The notes: generated from the letters alone by a model not told the origin. 64,000 bases of DNA from Tragulus kanchil (GCA_022376925.1 JAIOJX010000031.1:136728854-136792853), one strand, 5' to 3'. Numbered from the stretch's first letter, positions 24,991-37,655 are shown. Numbers and translations are program-made.

Positions 24991-25229
24991 TGCAGAGCTC
25001 CATAAATGCAATACAAACAAACAATACTCTTGAGTATTAAAGCGTATCTGGGTCTGAAATTCTATTGAATTTTAAAACATTTAAGACACAAATGTGTTTA
25101 AAATCTATTTTTAACTTCTGAATACAGCATGAATGCAATATCTTGCTATCATAACATCCTTGACATTCATGCTATTGTAGCTCTTGAGTCTGGAGACCCT
25201 GTTTTTCATCTCTGAACCCCTGATTTCTG

Positions 25230-25790
25230 ATATAATGCTTCAGTAAACAATTATTGAAAGTGATGAATTAGTGGAAAAGTATTCATGATGTTAACGAAAT
25301 TTCCACGTAGCAGTGAAATGTGAATCAAAACAACAGTGAGATTCACACTTGATAGAATGGCTAGCATCAAAAACACAGATTAAAACGCTACTGGAGATGT
25401 GGAAAGAAAGGCACCTTTGGGCACTTCTGCTAAGATTATAAATTGGTATTGCCACCATGGAAAGATGGCTTTCCTGAGTGGCTCAGATGGTAAAGAGTCT
25501 GCCTACAATGCAAGAGACCTGGGTTAAATTTCAGGGTCAGGAAGATCCCTTGGAGAAAGGAATGAATACCTATTCCAGTATTCTTGCCTGGAGAATTCAA
25601 TGGACAGAGGAGCCTGACGGCATACAGTCCACTGTCACACTGTCACAAAGAATTGGACTCAGTGGAGTGACTACCATGGAGAATAACACAGAGGTTCCTC
25701 AAAAACTAAATACAGAACTACCATATGACTCAGCAATTCTATCTCTGAGAACCCTTCTGAAGGAACTGAACACCTTACCAATAGGTCAGC
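25230..25790 (+). mobile_element. Old LINE-1 ORF2 fragment split by a Bov-tA SINE
   Basis: The LINE-1 parts are 25230-25465 (gtgaatcaaaacaacagtgag) and 25681-25790 (gaactaccatatgactcagc). The SINE lies between them, so it inserted after the LINE-1 was in place. Confidence 0.75.
25466..25678 (+). mobile_element. Bov-tA-type SINE
   Basis: The head 'ggctttcctgagtggctcag' is followed by 'gtattcttgcctggagaatt' and 'acagaggagcctgacgg'. The reading frame at 25478-25828 lies across SINE and LINE-1 and is not a gene. Confidence 0.88.
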
Positions 25791-26023
25791 CTCTAAGTTT
25801 TTTCTTTTGGCTGCATGTCAGATACTAAAACCATGATAATTATTTGGCCAGAACAAGAGGGATGGGGAATGCTCAGAGGGACTGTTACAATCTGTCTCAC
25901 TTGTCACAACCAAGATCTTATCTTTGCTTGATAAATGTACGTATGTACGAAGGATATTACATTATTCTTTCTCATTACTTTGTACAGTGACCCCACTCAG
26001 CTAGAAGCATCCATTTGCTTGAA

Positions 26024-26416
26024 GCAGCAGTTCTCCAGCTTTTTGGAGTCAGGATCTCTCTACCCTCTTAAAAATTACTGAGAATCCCAAAGAGGTTCTG
26101 TTTATGCGAGCTATATCTATTGATACAATTTTGACATAATTTACCATATTAAAACTTAACACTGAAACATTTTTAAAACATAAGGCTACATAAACACACA
26201 TAAGATGTCAGAATAATAAAGCTATTATATGGTTTTAAATTTCTGTAAAACTGTATTGTATACTTGGGAAAGAATGAGAGCAAGAAAAGAGGGCAAAGGC
26301 AAACAGTGTCTTACGAAAATTTTCTATGAAAATTATTTTGACCTCATAGACCCTCCAAAAGGGTCTTTGGGATCCTCAAAGACACCCACATCACACTTTG
26401 AGAACTGTCTGCCTAG
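26024..26416 (+). mobile_element. hAT-like non-autonomous DNA transposon relic
   Basis: It starts with cagcagttctccagc and ends with tttgagaactgtctg. These are imperfect inverted repeats of the CAG-N-GGTTCTC type used by hAT-Charlie elements. Internal marks such as 'aatcccaaagaggttctgtt' are known from a common mammalian repeat whose name I am not sure of. Confidence 0.6.
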
Positions 26417-27287
26417 GGAAAGACAATGGTTATTGAAGCAGGATGGCAAAAAAAGACCCAATATTCAGCTCGTGATTTCCAAAAATGGCACTCTTTGAGA
26501 CTCTAGCCAAAAAAAAAAAAATTTAAAGTCCCTGCTTCCTAATGGAATTCAGGCAGAAGCCTGTCTTTTGAGATGATAGGTATGTGTAAGAGTTATTCTC
26601 ACAGAAAAGAAAAGAAAGTATAGATGGTCTAACCAAGTATTCTCAAACTTCCCTTAATTTTCATGTGCAGCAAAGGGACTTTAAGATCCCCTGTGGTGAA
26701 CAACAACAACGGTCAAGTTAAGTGTCCACGGGCTACTATGGTACAAGGTAAATGAATTCCACAGTAAAGGATGAACAATGGACAATCCAAGTGAGAGGGC
26801 TGGATGGAACAGTTGGAGCTTCAGAGGAATCCATTAAAACAGGACCAGATTCAAGGCATGAACAAGTCAGTCAGGGACGACTATGAGGTTCTGACAGAGC
26901 CAGGAGGAGAGATCAGGAGACCTCCAGCTGCCAAATATCCGCAAGTCACCTAATACAAAAGGGCCATCAATATGGTGGTGTAAAAACCTCAGAGAAGATA
27001 CAAGGAAAGACCTCTCCTTCCAACTGCTTGAGGACATACAAGCTTATCCTTAGGTTTACCGAGTTGCCATTTTTGCTAGAAGAAGAGAAATAGGTTAATA
27101 TCCAGAAAACTTAAATTATAATCAATAAATTAAAATCCCAAAGAGACCAAGATATAAAATTTTAACTGAAAAGTTTAAATTCTGTTTCTCCAATACCCAA
27201 CTAAAACATAGAGTCTTGATCTAGAAAACAAAGCTTATGTTTCTTATGTTATAATTTGTTCAAAACTTAATGCCACTATTTATGACA
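26417..27287. other. Intronic sequence without a recognised feature
   Basis: There is no exon and no clear repeat here; an A-run is at 26509-26521. I see nothing further. Confidence 0.5.
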
Positions 27288-27500
27288 TTCTTTTTTTAAA
27301 AAGATTTTATTTTACTTTTTTACTTTTACAGAGCTTTGTTGTTTACAGATATGTATGATCCCAGATTAGTCATATATATATCCCCCCATTCCACCCCTCC
27401 AGGCCGTCGCACCACACCCCTGCAGGATCCACTTTTCTCATAGCGCAATGACAATAGCTAATTTTTTCACATATGATAGTATAGGTTTTTAAAGGGACTC
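27288..27500 (-). mobile_element. LINE-1 3' end, minus strand
   Basis: A T-rich start, 'acagagctttgttgtttaca', then a C-rich stretch (27381-27425) mirror the 3' UTR at 11876-12180 on the other strand. It is a short, 5'-truncated insertion of the second LINE-1 3'-end type. Confidence 0.7.
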
Positions 27501-27721
27501 CCTTTTTAAAGGGAGTCTTCTCTTATTTAACTATATTAAATCTCTTGGTTAAGTGACCAACGATTCAGACTATTCCTTTCATTTATAGCAAACTTGTAAG
27601 AAGGTTTTGATGACATATATGCTGCATAAGGTAGGACACAGGTAAACAATAAGTACAGCAATTCCTCCATAGCATGGTAGGAATTGGAAGGAGGCCTATG
27701 CTGCTGAATAAGGAACCCTCT

Positions 27722-27885
27722 GGTTCAGTGCATGCTCAGTTGTGTCTGACTCTTTGAGAACCACGGACTGTACAGGCAAGAATACTGGAGTGGGTTGCCA
27801 TTTCTTCCTCCAAGGAATCTTCCTTACCCAGGGATCAAATGAGCATCTCCTGCCTTGTTAGGTAGATTCTTTATGACTATCAATA
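27722..27885 (-). mobile_element. Bov-tA-type SINE, partial
   Basis: The marks 'gtgtctgactctttgagaac', 'caagaatactggagtgggtt' and 'acccagggatcaaa' show the Bov-A unit read in reverse. The middle has lost about 30 bases. Confidence 0.8.
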
Positions 27886-27954
27886 CAGAGAGACGTGTAT
27901 CTAAAGATGTAACAAAAATATCAACAAGAAAATTCAACTGTATCAAAGATTTAA

Positions 27955-28150
27955 GTGCAAAAACTTAAAAGTACCAATGGCATTTTCCAAGATGAGTGAG
28001 ATAAGTCAGATAAAGACAAATACCCATATGATCTCTCATATGTGGGATTCTAAAACAAACCAACCAACCAAAACAAAACAACCCAGCTCATTTAGGGTGT
28101 AAGCAACAAAGAGACCAAGAAGGCAAGACAGGTCTAGTCCACAGGACATC
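27955..28150 (+). mobile_element. Old LINE-1 ORF2 3' fragment
   Basis: The stretch 'gatgagtgagataagtcaga', 'catatgatctctcatatgtg' is the usual end of LINE-1 ORF2. Confidence 0.65.
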
Positions 28151-29168
28151 TAGAAGATACAACAGAAGTTTATAAAATCATCTGGTAAGCAATGAGGAAC
28201 CAGCAAAGAGCGGCCTGGCCCTTAAAGCTTGAAGGTGGCCACTCAGAATGTGCAGGATAAATGAGCTTCTCAGGAAGCAAGAGAAGAAGACAAAGATCCA
28301 CTTAGAACAGCTTTTAAATAGCTGAGTCCATCCTTTCTACTTTGGATCTATGTGGAAACCAAGTAAACTGTAGTCATCTAGGAGGTCTGATTTAAGCAGC
28401 AGTGGAGAAAAGTGCCCATCACAAAATATCTTTCCATTGGCTCCGATAAAGTGGCAGTAATATTTATATTACTCAATGCTCATGGGACTAAAGGCCTCTT
28501 TTCAAACGCATATGCTATATGGCCAGGGAAAAGCTGTAACAGCAAATATTATTCTGTTTTCCCTGGTTTACCACTCAGTCTAGGCAGACACCTTGCAACA
28601 GTTTTGCTGGGATAAATGGTAAGTGGAAGGCTTACTTCAAGGGATGAAATTGATTTTGTGGAAAAACTCAGGGCAACTGAGGGAGTCAGACTGAGAGCAT
28701 CAGCTGGCTGAAGGCAAGAAAGTGGTGTTCCCAGAGTCCCAGAAGGGTGAAAGAGGCCAAGAACAGTACAGATGAAAGGACCTCAGGAAAGAATCACTTG
28801 CTTCAGAGCTGTACTTAAGGCCAGCATCTCTACCTGTATTCCGTTTCATTCCTCATTCTTGGATATTGACTTTAGGATGGGAGAGTAAAGCAGAATTAGA
28901 AATGTCTGGGCGTTATTTCTTTGAAAAACACATCCTGAAATCACATATCTGTATTAACATCACTAGTACAGTCACAGCTTTTTTGAATAAATTAGAGAAG
29001 TTCACCAGTAGTTCAATAAGAAAAAGTAGGCTTTAAAGAGTTTATCCGTGTTTACTTTTGAATTTCCTAATTTCCCAGCCAAAACGAATGAGATATCTTT
29101 TTGGACTTATTTTCCAACATCTGACAATAACCGTCGTTACTCTTTCATTAAAAAAAAAAAGAAAAATT
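28151..29168. other. Intronic sequence without a recognised feature
   Basis: A 67-codon open frame at 28412-28615 has no splice context I can support and no recognisable product. I see no repeat family. Confidence 0.5.
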
Positions 29169-29440
29169 GGGCTTCCATGGTTAAGAATCCACCTTACAAC
29201 GCAGGGGATGTTGATTCAATCCATGGTTCAGGAAGATCACACATGCCACAGGCAACTAAGCCTGTGCACCCAGCTACTGAGCCAGCGCTCTAAAGCCCTT
29301 GAGGAGCAACTACTGTGTCTGCATGCTCTAGAACCTGTGCACCACAATAAGAGAAGCCACTGAAATGAGAAGCTAGAGAAAGTCCAAGCGCAAAAATGAA
29401 GATAAGTATGACTGAAGATGACTAATAAATAAATTAATTT
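29169..29440 (+). mobile_element. CHR-2-type SINE (older cetartiodactyl family)
   Basis: The order 'gcttccatggttaagaatcc', 'gccacaggcaactaagcctg', 'gcaccacaataagagaagcc' is that of the older CHR SINE of whales and ruminants. It differs in the body from the abundant subfamily of this window. Confidence 0.8.
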
Positions 29441-29454
29441 AAAAAAATTACCTG

Positions 29455-29559
29455 CAGAGTCGGTGCTCTGCAATGAGAGAGGCCACTGCGATGGGAGGTC
29501 CACACAGGCCAAAGGACAAAGAAATAAATGAAAGACCAATAGAAGTGGCCAAAAAAAAA
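29455..29559 (+). mobile_element. 5'-truncated CHR-like SINE
   Basis: Only the last 105 bases are present, from 'cggtgctctgcaatgag' to 'agaagtggcc' and an A-run. It is flanked by 11-base repeats aaaattacctg (29444-29454 and 29560-29570). That shows a true truncated insertion rather than later decay. Confidence 0.88.
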
Positions 29560-29570
29560 AAAATTACCTG

Positions 29571-30641
29571 AAGGTAGAGTCAGTGTGGATGAAAGAAGAC
29601 TAGTATCACTGAATTAAAAGAAACTAAGTTTCTAAAATCTCATGTGTAAAATAGAACTTTATTCATAAAGGAACTGTACAAAAAAGTCTATGTGTGTATG
29701 TTAGTGACTATAAATGGAATGAAATAATAGAAACATGGACCTATAACTACAGACTATCCTTACCTTGAAAAAATAAGCTTTTAAGACAACTTCTAGGACA
29801 ATGTTCAAAAACCCTTGTTTTTGTATTTTCACATGACTCAGCATACTTGCATGCCACACTAAAAGTAACCTCTCTTTTCATAAACTTTCCTCTTTCCAAT
29901 CTGAACTCACATTCAGGAACCTAAAATCTTAGAACCATGAAAAACTTAGAGGGCAAAAGGTTCAATTTGTGACCTAGTTTGTTTTAAAATCAGTGAAATC
30001 CAAAGTACATTTCAACACTAAAATTTTCTTAACTTTGCAAATATTTTCTTAATAATGAAAATGTTCTAATAAAACTCATAGTCATCCACAATTAATAAAA
30101 TGTTTGAATTATAAAATACTATTAGCTATTTCTTTTTCAAGTAAAGTTTAGGAGTTTAAGGATGAAATACTTTTAAAGGAAGGAAATTTTATCACGTTTA
30201 GCAACCACCAGGCATGCCTTACTATTTGCAATTAGTATACTACATAAAAATATAATTGTAAAATCAGATTAGAAGTGTCTGTAAATTGGTTAAAAAATGG
30301 GAGGAATAACAAATAAAAGAGAAAAAGAAATAAAAGGCATCCAAGTTAGAAATTTTTTAATACATAAGCTAAATATATTTCTTATAATTAAATTTACAGT
30401 ATTTAGTAATCAATCATTTAAACTTTGATGTAGTTAACAAACAGCAAAAAAATATCTAAAAGGTTATTCTTTTACACACAGTACTTTTTACATTTCTTCA
30501 ATATTGTTGACTTCCTTGTAACCTTTAAATATTTTGTTTTTAACATGCAATTCAGTCTCACATGTTTACTAGGAAAACAGTAAATATCTCATGTTTCTTT
30601 GGCAGCCTAAAAGAAATAATTTACATTCATATGCTACTCAC
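29571..30641. other. Intron next to an ITFG1 exon
   Basis: This AT-rich intron lies downstream (in gene sense) of the exon at 30642-30736. I see no further exon or clear repeat. Confidence 0.6.
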
Positions 30642-30736
30642 CTGCTGTAAAATCTTCAGTCAGATCAATGAATGCATGAGAATGTGGTATTCGCATTTTA
30701 TTTCTAGTGGTCAACGCAGGATGCCATGATAAATTC
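30642..30736 (-). CDS. ITFG1: ITFG1 internal coding exon (NLSWHPAL region)
   Basis: This 95-bp exon encodes NLSWHPALTTRNKMRIP, then HSHAFIDLTEDFTA, and ends on the first base of the next codon. It matches ITFG1 downstream of the exon at 49699-49773, about 19 kb away. The phase fits: two bases from the previous exon plus one here. The acceptor is a T-rich tract followed by AG at 30738-30737, and the donor GTGAGT starts at 30641. NLS is another N-glycosylation sequon, and FIDLTEDFTAD is the start of the next FG-GAP-type loop. The following exon should begin with the DLFLTTL region. I did not find it between here and the left edge, so the next intron probably runs off the window. Confidence 0.93.
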
Positions 30737-31215
30737 CTAAAAAAAAAAAAAAGGCAACCATCAAATGAGTGCTGTTTTGAAAGAAAAGTTCCTGCAAGTG
30801 AGATATTTTACAAATTCATTTATTCTTAGCTTTTTTTTTACATGCTCTAAAATTTACTCCTTGAGAGTGTCCAGTTTAGTGGTTCTTGAGTACGTTCACC
30901 ATGCATACTATGTGCAGCCATCACCACTATCTAATTTCAAAACATTTTTTGTTAATCTGTTTAACTTTTGATCAACATCTGACGTGGTTCCACCCTTGGC
31001 TAGTATAGTAATTGTATGAATATTTGCGTACCAGTTTTTCTGTGGACATATTCATATGTTTTTGATACATTATTAATATCTTTAATTCTTTATGTGTAAG
31101 GAAAAATAACTTGATATTATCATGAGCAATATTTTTCCAACACTCTGGAGAATAATAATTATCTTTTATAAATATTAACTCCAAAGTTCGAGTCATGCAG
31201 AAGAATGAATTTAGA

Positions 31216-31900
31216 TCCCCTACCTCATACCATATTCCAAAATTAACTCAAATGGATCAAACTGCTAAAAGAAATAGGAACTCTAGTACATTGGTGGTAG
31301 GAATATAAAATGGTTCACTAGCTATGGAAAACCATTTGGCAGTCTTCCAAAAACTCAAACATTGAACTGTCATTTGACCCTGCATTTTTATACTTAGGTA
31401 TATTCCAGTAAGAATTGAAAAACTGGTATTCAAGCAAATACTGGTACATGAGTGCTCTCAGCAGCATCAAATATCCACCAACAGATGAACAGATAAACAA
31501 TGTCACATATCCATACAATGAAAATAAAATCCAGTCATAAAAAGCACTAACGTACTGACACATGGTACAATACGGATGGATCTTTAAAACATTCTGCTAT
31601 GTGACAGAAATCAGACTAAAAGGTCCTATCTTGTATGATTCTAGTTATATAAAATAGGAAAGTTCTAAAGACAGAGCATATTAGTGGCTACCTAGTGCAG
31701 GAGTTGAGGGGAAAGGGTTCATGACTGCTCAAGAGGTACAGAGTTTTCTTTTGGAGAAGTAAAAAGCCACTGGAACCAGGTAATGGTTCCACAGCATTGT
31801 AAATGTTCTAAATATCACTAAACTGTATACACTAACAGTTAATTTTAACAATGTGATGAGAACTTTACTTCATTAAAAATTCCAACAGTACCAAGTTCAC
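31216..31900 (+). mobile_element. Old LINE-1 3' end (L1M-type)
   Basis: The end of ORF2 (ggaactctagtacattggtg) leads into an old-type 3' UTR (gtggctacctagtgcagg, then ctgtatacactaacag). A second copy is at 32311-32985 in pair I. Confidence 0.75.
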
Positions 31901-33376
31901 ATACACTTTTCATTTAGTTTCTCCAATGTTAACATCTAATATAACCTTAGTACATTCATCAAAATCAGGAAGGTCATGCTCATAGACTATTGGCAATCTC
32001 AGAAAGAAGTGCAAGTTTAAACAAAATCATCCCTCCATAATTTCCCATCAGTCTGGAACACTCCAGTGTCAAAAGCATTCCCACTTGTCAAGGCCCTAAA
32101 GAAATCAGCTTCCTCCAAAAGCTCTTTACTCTTCTCTCACTGTTTCATTATTAGACTTTTCTCTACTAATAGCACTTTGGTTTGCATTTGAATCTATAAT
32201 GGCTCACACCAGGTCATTCAGTTCACCTGGTTGAACTGAACTGTAGTCTCAAGTAGCATTTCCTATTCTTCTCTACTTCTGGTTTTTTTTTTTCATTATT
32301 CATCTTTGAGATCCCTACCTCATACCATATTCCAAAATTAACTCAAATGGATCAAACTGCTAAAAGAAATAGGAACTCTAGTACATTGGTGGTAGGAATA
32401 TAAAATGGTTCACTAGCTATGGAAAACCATTTGGCAGTCTTCCAAAAACTCAAACATTGAACTGTCATTTGACCCTGCATTTTTACTTAGGTATATTCCA
32501 GTAAGAATTGAAAAACTGGTATTCAAGCAAATACTGGTACATGAGTGCTCTCAGCAGCATCAAATATCCACCAACAGATGAACAGATAAACAATGTCACA
32601 TATCCATACAATGAAAATAAAATCCAGTCATAAAAGCACTAACGTACTGACACATGGTACAATACGGATGGATCTTTAAAACATTCTGCTATGTGACAGA
32701 AATCAGACTAAAAGGTCCTATCTTGTATGATTCTAGTTATATAAAATAGGAAAGTTCTAAAGACAGAGCATATTAGTGGCTACCTAGTGCAGGAGTTGAG
32801 GGGAAAGGGTTCATGACTGCTCAAGAGGTACAGAGTTTTCTTTTGGAGAAGTAAAAAGCCACTGGAACCAGGTAATGGTTCCACAGCATTGTAAATGTTC
32901 TAAATATCACTAAACTGTATACACTAACAGTTAATTTTAACAATGTGATGAGAACTTTACTTCATTAAAAATTCCAACAGTACCAAGTTCACATACACTT
33001 TTCATTTAGTTTCTCCAATGTTAACATCTAATATAACCTTAGTACATTCATCAAAATCAGGAAGGTCATGCTCATAGACTATTGGCAATCTCAGAAAGAA
33101 GTGCAAGTTTAAACAAAATCATCCCTCCATAATTTCCCATCAGTCTGGAACACTCCAGTGTCAAAAGCATTCCCACTTGTCAAGGCCCTAAAGAAATCAG
33201 CTTCCTCCAAAAGCTCTTTACTCTTCTCTCACTGTTTCATTATTAGACTTTTCTCTACTAATAGCACTTTGGTTTGCATTTGAATCTATAATGGCTCACA
33301 CCAGGTCATTCAGTTCACCTGGTTGAACTGAACTGTAGTCTCAAGTAGCATTTCCTATTCTTCTCTACTTCTGGTT
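31216..33376. repeat. Tandem near-identical pair I (offset about 1093)
   Basis: Bases 31216-32284 recur at 32311-33376. The first copy ends in a T-run joint before the second starts. The second lacks a TA and an A present in the first. The unit covers an old LINE-1 3' end and flanking intron. Confidence 0.93.
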
Positions 33377-33393
33377 AGAATTTGCTATTTTTT

Positions 33394-33686
33394 TATTTTC
33401 ATTTTTTAATTTTTTTTGGGGGGGCGGGCCATTTCTATTGGTTTTTCATTTTTATCTATTTTCATCCGTCTTTGTTCTTTGGCCCGTGTGGGCCTCCCAT
33501 CGCAGTGGTCTCTGTTGTCGCAGAGCCCTGGCTCTGGGTGCATGCGCTCCAGAGCTCCGGCTCGGTAATTGGACACATGAGCCCAGCTGCTTCGCGGCAT
33601 GTGGGATCTTCCCAGGCCAGGGATCGAACTGGCGCCCCTTGCACTGCAAGGTGGTGTCCTTACCCACGGGACCACCAGGGAAGCCC
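33394..33686 (-). mobile_element. CHR-like SINE, minus strand, 17-base target-site duplication
   Basis: It is full length and flanked by agaatttgctatttttt at 33377-33393 and 33687-33703. The plus strand shows the complement of box B (ggatcgaactgg) near 33622 and the G-rich start of the reversed tail (33418-33428). Open frames on both strands are SINE by-products. Confidence 0.94.
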
Positions 33687-33780
33687 AGAATTTGCTATTT
33701 TTTTCACAGTACTATGTTCCAGTCCAATATGCCGCTCTTTGTACACAACATGAAGGGATTTTCACTAACAAGCAGACACC

Positions 33781-34082
33781 AGACTGGTGGCTCGGTGGAA
33801 AAGAATCAGCCTGCTAATGCAGGAGACACAGGTTCTATCCCCTGTCTGGGAAGGCCTCACATGTTGCTTGAGCCTGTGTTCTAGAGTCCAGGAGCTGCAA
33901 CGACTGAGCGCACATGTGGCAACTTCTGGAAGCAGGGGTACCCTAGAGCCTGGGCTCCACAGAAAGAGAAGTCCTGGCAAGAGGAAGCCCGTGTGCTGCA
34001 CCTAGAGTAGTGCCCTCTCACCACAACTAGATGAAAACCTGCGTAGCAACAAAGACAAGGCACAGCCAAATAGAAAAAAAAA
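33781..34082 (+). mobile_element. CHR-2-type SINE with 11-base target-site duplication
   Basis: It is flanked by aagcagacacc at 33770-33780 and 34083-34093. The order 'ggtggctcggtggaaaagaa', 'gttctagagtccaggagc', 'ggcacagccaaatag' and an A-run fits the older CHR family. Confidence 0.88.
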
Positions 34083-34655
34083 AAGCAGACACCATTAGTT
34101 TTTTAAGCAACTATACCCATATAAACTATAATTTCCTCAACTTCATTTGAAGGGCTAGATCACAGACACAAACTGCTCTGATGACAAAGAAAGAAACAGC
34201 AGAGATGAAAAAGCGGGAGTTCTGAGCCATGTTGAATCTATCTGTTAAAATGTCTTAACCTCTGTAGAAAATTTCAGTTATTAGTACCCGCCCCCGTCAA
34301 CATATCCACCCCACAGGAAACATAACTATGTCAAGGTGTTCTAATTTGTGGGCATCATCACCCTTAATTTCAAAGAATAGCATCTGTCAAAGGATGAATT
34401 TAAATGTAATTAATGTCAACTGTAGCTTTTAGTTGCCTATAGTAACCGCTCTTAAAAATGACTGCTAATCCACCCACTTTTCAATGATGAGCTTAAACTG
34501 AGTTGTTTTTAAGATACTCCGGTAAAAGCAGTTACTAGGAAATGGGCCTAGTGTCAATATGGGTCCAGTATGCTTCTCTAAGCTGCCTAGGCCAGCAGTC
34601 TTGAGACAGTTTTGCTCAGATAGACTTAAAAGAATTCAGAAAAACTATATATCCA

Positions 34656-34862
34656 TGATGGCTCAGCAGGTAAGGAATCTGCCTGCAATGCAGGAGACAC
34701 AGGAGATAACAGTTTCAATCCCTGAGTCGGGAAGGTCCCTTGGAGCAGGAAATGGCAACCCACTCCAGTATTCTTGCCTGGAGAATCCCATGAACAGAGG
34801 AGCCTGGCAGGCAACAGTCCAAAGGGTCACAATGAGTCAGACATGACTAAGCAACTAAGCAG
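34656..34862 (+). mobile_element. Bov-tA-type SINE
   Basis: The tRNA-like head 'gatggctcagcaggtaagg' is followed by 'aatggcaacccactccagt', 'cctggagaatcccatgaac' and 'gtcagacatgactaagc'. A 95-codon frame across it is not a gene. Confidence 0.9.
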
Positions 34863-34933
34863 ATATATCCCTTAATACATTTAAGATCATTTCTAAGAAG
34901 GCAATATAAATATTTTCAACATCTTAAATATCT

Positions 34934-35112
34934 TCCCTGGTCAGGAAACCTAAGAGACATGGGTTAGATCCCTGGTTTGGGAAGATTTGCTGGAGCAGGA
35001 AATGACACTGCACTCCAGTATTCTTGCTGGGAGAATCCCATGGACAGGGAAGCCTGGTGGGCTGTCATAGAAGGGCTTGCAAAGTTGGACATAACTGAAT
35101 GTCTGAGCCACA
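34934..35112 (+). mobile_element. Bov-tA-type SINE, decayed
   Basis: The order 'gggttagatccctggtttgg', 'ctccagtattcttgctggg', 'aatcccatggacagggaagc' is that of Bov-tA, with a shortened head. Confidence 0.85.
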
Positions 35113-35411
35113 AATAACTACAAAACATGCAATATTTAAATCTGTTAGAATGATTGATATTTTTAAAATAAAATGATTACTCTATCTAATGGAACAGAAC
35201 AGAGAGCCCAGAAATAAACCTATGTACTTACAGTTCCATTAATCAATGACAGGGGAGGCAATAATATACAATGGAGAAAAGAGTCTCTTCAATAAGTGGC
35301 TAAGTGGTGCTGGGAAAACGGAATAGCTATGTGTAAAAGAATGAAATTAGAATACCAACACTACATGCAAAAATAAACTCTAAATGAATTAAATACCTAA
35401 ATATAAGACTA

Positions 35412-37619
35412 GATACACTATAAAACCCCTGGAGTAAAACATAGGCAGAACACTCTTTGATATAAATTGCAGGATTTATTTTTTTGTTTTGGATCTATCT
35501 TCTAAAGCAAAGGAAATAAGAGCAAAAAGCAAACAAATGGGACCTAATTAAACTTAAAAGCTAATGACAGCAAAGGAAAGAATTGAGAAAATGAAAAGAG
35601 GACCTACAGAACTGGAGAAAACATTTGCAAATGATATAAACAACACATATAATTCAACATCAAAAAATCCAACCCAATTAAAAAATCGGCAGAAGTATTA
35701 AATAGACATTTTTTCAAAGAGAAAATGCAGATGGCCAAAAGGCACATGAAAAGATGCTCAAAACTGCTAATTATCAGGGAAATATAAATCAAAACTATAC
35801 TGAGATATCACCTCACACCTGTCAGAAGTTATCTTCAAAAAGAATACAGATAGGGTCTCCCTGGTGGTCTAGTGGGTAAGGACATCGCCTTGCACTGCAA
35901 GGGGCGCCGGTTCGATCGTTGGCCTGGGAAGATCCCATGTGCCGCGGAGCGGCTGGACCGATGTGTTCAACTACCTAGCTGGAGCTCTGGAGTGCATGCG
36001 CCTGGAGCTGGTGCTCTGCAGCGACAGAGGCCACTGCGATGGGAGGCCCACACAGGCCAAAGAACAAAGATGGATGAAAATAAATACATGAAAGACCAAT
36101 AGAAGTGGCCAAAAAAAGAAAAAGGAATACAAATAATAAATGTTAGTGAGGATGTGGAGAGAAGGGAATACTAGAACACTGTTGGTGGCAATGTAAATTG
36201 GTACAGCCACTGTGGAAAACTCTGGAGGTTTCTCAGATATTAACAATTGACCTGGGCTTACCTGGTGATTCAGTGATGAAAAATCTGTCTGCCAATGCAG
36301 GAGAATGGGCTTGATCCCTGATCCAGGGAGATCCCGCAAACCGTAGAGCAACTGGGCTGGTGTGTCCAAACAACGGAGTCTGTGCTCTTGACCCCAGGGG
36401 TCACATCTACTGAGGCCCAAGCTCTTAAGACTCCCCTAGGCCCGAGAGTAGCCCTGTTTACAGCAACCAGAGAAAAGCCTGCACAGTAGCCAATGAAGAG
36501 ATACACTATAAAACCCTGAGTAAAACATAGGCAGAACACTCTTTGATATAAATTGCAGGATTTATTTTTTTGTTTTGGATCTATCTTCTAAAGCAAAGGA
36601 AATAAGAGCAAAAAGCAAACAAATGGGACCTAATTAAACTTAAAAGCTAATGACAGCAAAGGAAAGAATTGAGAAAATGAAAAGAGGACCTACAGAACTG
36701 GAGAAAACATTTGCAAATGATATAAACAACACATATAATTCAACATCAAAAAATCCAACCCAATTAAAAAATCGGCAGAAGTATTAAATAGACATTTTTT
36801 CAAAGAGAAAATGCAGATGGCCAAAAGGCACATGAAAAGATGCTCAAAACTGCTAATTATCAGGGAAATATAAATCAAAACTATACTGAGATATCACCTC
36901 ACACCTGTCAGAAGTTATCTTCAAAAAGAATACAGATAGGGTCTCCCTGGTGGTCTAGTGGGTAAGGACATCGCCTTGCACTGCAAGGGGCGCCGGTTCG
37001 ATCGTTGGCCTGGGAAGATCCCATGTGCCGCGGAGCGGCTGGACCGATGTGTTCAACTACCTAGCTGGAGCTCTGGAGTGCATGCGCCTGGAGCTGGTGC
37101 TCTGCAGCGACAGAGGCCACTGCGATGGGAGGCCCACACAGGCCAAAGAACAAAGATGGATGAAAATAAATACATGAAAGACCAATAGAAGTGGCCAAAA
37201 AAAGAAAAAGGAATACAAATAATAAATGTTAGTGAGGATGTGGAGAGAAGGGAATACTAGAACACTGTTGGTGGCAATGTAAATTGGTACAGCCACTGTG
37301 GAAAACTCTGGAGGTTTCTCAGATATTAACAATTGACCTGGGCTTACCTGGTGATTCAGTGATGAAAAATCTGTCTGCCAATGCAGGAGAATGGGCTTGA
37401 TCCCTGATCCAGGGAGATCCCGCAAACCGTAGAGCAACTGGGCTGGTGTGTCCAAACAACGGAGTCTGTGCTCTTGACCCCAGGGGTCACATCTACTGAG
37501 GCCCAAGCTCTTTAAGCCCACACTCGGCAACAAGAGAGGCCGCCACAGTGAGGCCTGCACACCACAGCTAGAGTAGCCCCTGTTTACAGCAACCAGAGAA
37601 AAGCCTGCACAGTAGCCAA
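35412..37619. repeat. Tandem near-identical pair J (offset about 1087)
   Basis: Bases 35412-36493 recur at 36500-37619. The end of the first copy is rearranged: about 35 bases seen at 37515-37575 are missing or altered at 36426-36450. The second copy starts with two single-base losses. The unit holds LINE-1, a CHR-like SINE and a CHR-2-like SINE. Confidence 0.92.
35853..36114 (+). mobile_element. CHR-like SINE in LINE-1
   Basis: The head 'gtctccctggtggtctagtg' with box B ggttcgatcg is followed by the standard body and the 'caatagaagtggcc' end. An identical second copy is at 36939-37200 in pair J. Confidence 0.92.
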
Positions 37620-37655
37620 GACCCAGCACAGCCAAAAACAAATAAATTAGTAAAA
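37339..37655 (+). mobile_element. CHR-2-type SINE, best of three copies
   Basis: The same element is at 36253-36493 (damaged end) and 38424-38740. These are duplicates from pairs J and K and represent one insertion. The body shows 'gaggccgccacagtgaggcc' and the 'agacccagcacagccaaa' end. Confidence 0.85.

Noticed and set aside
1..30641. Next downstream ITFG1 exon (DLFLTTL region)
   Set aside because: I looked on the minus strand for this segment and its splice sites and did not find it. The intron probably continues beyond the window.
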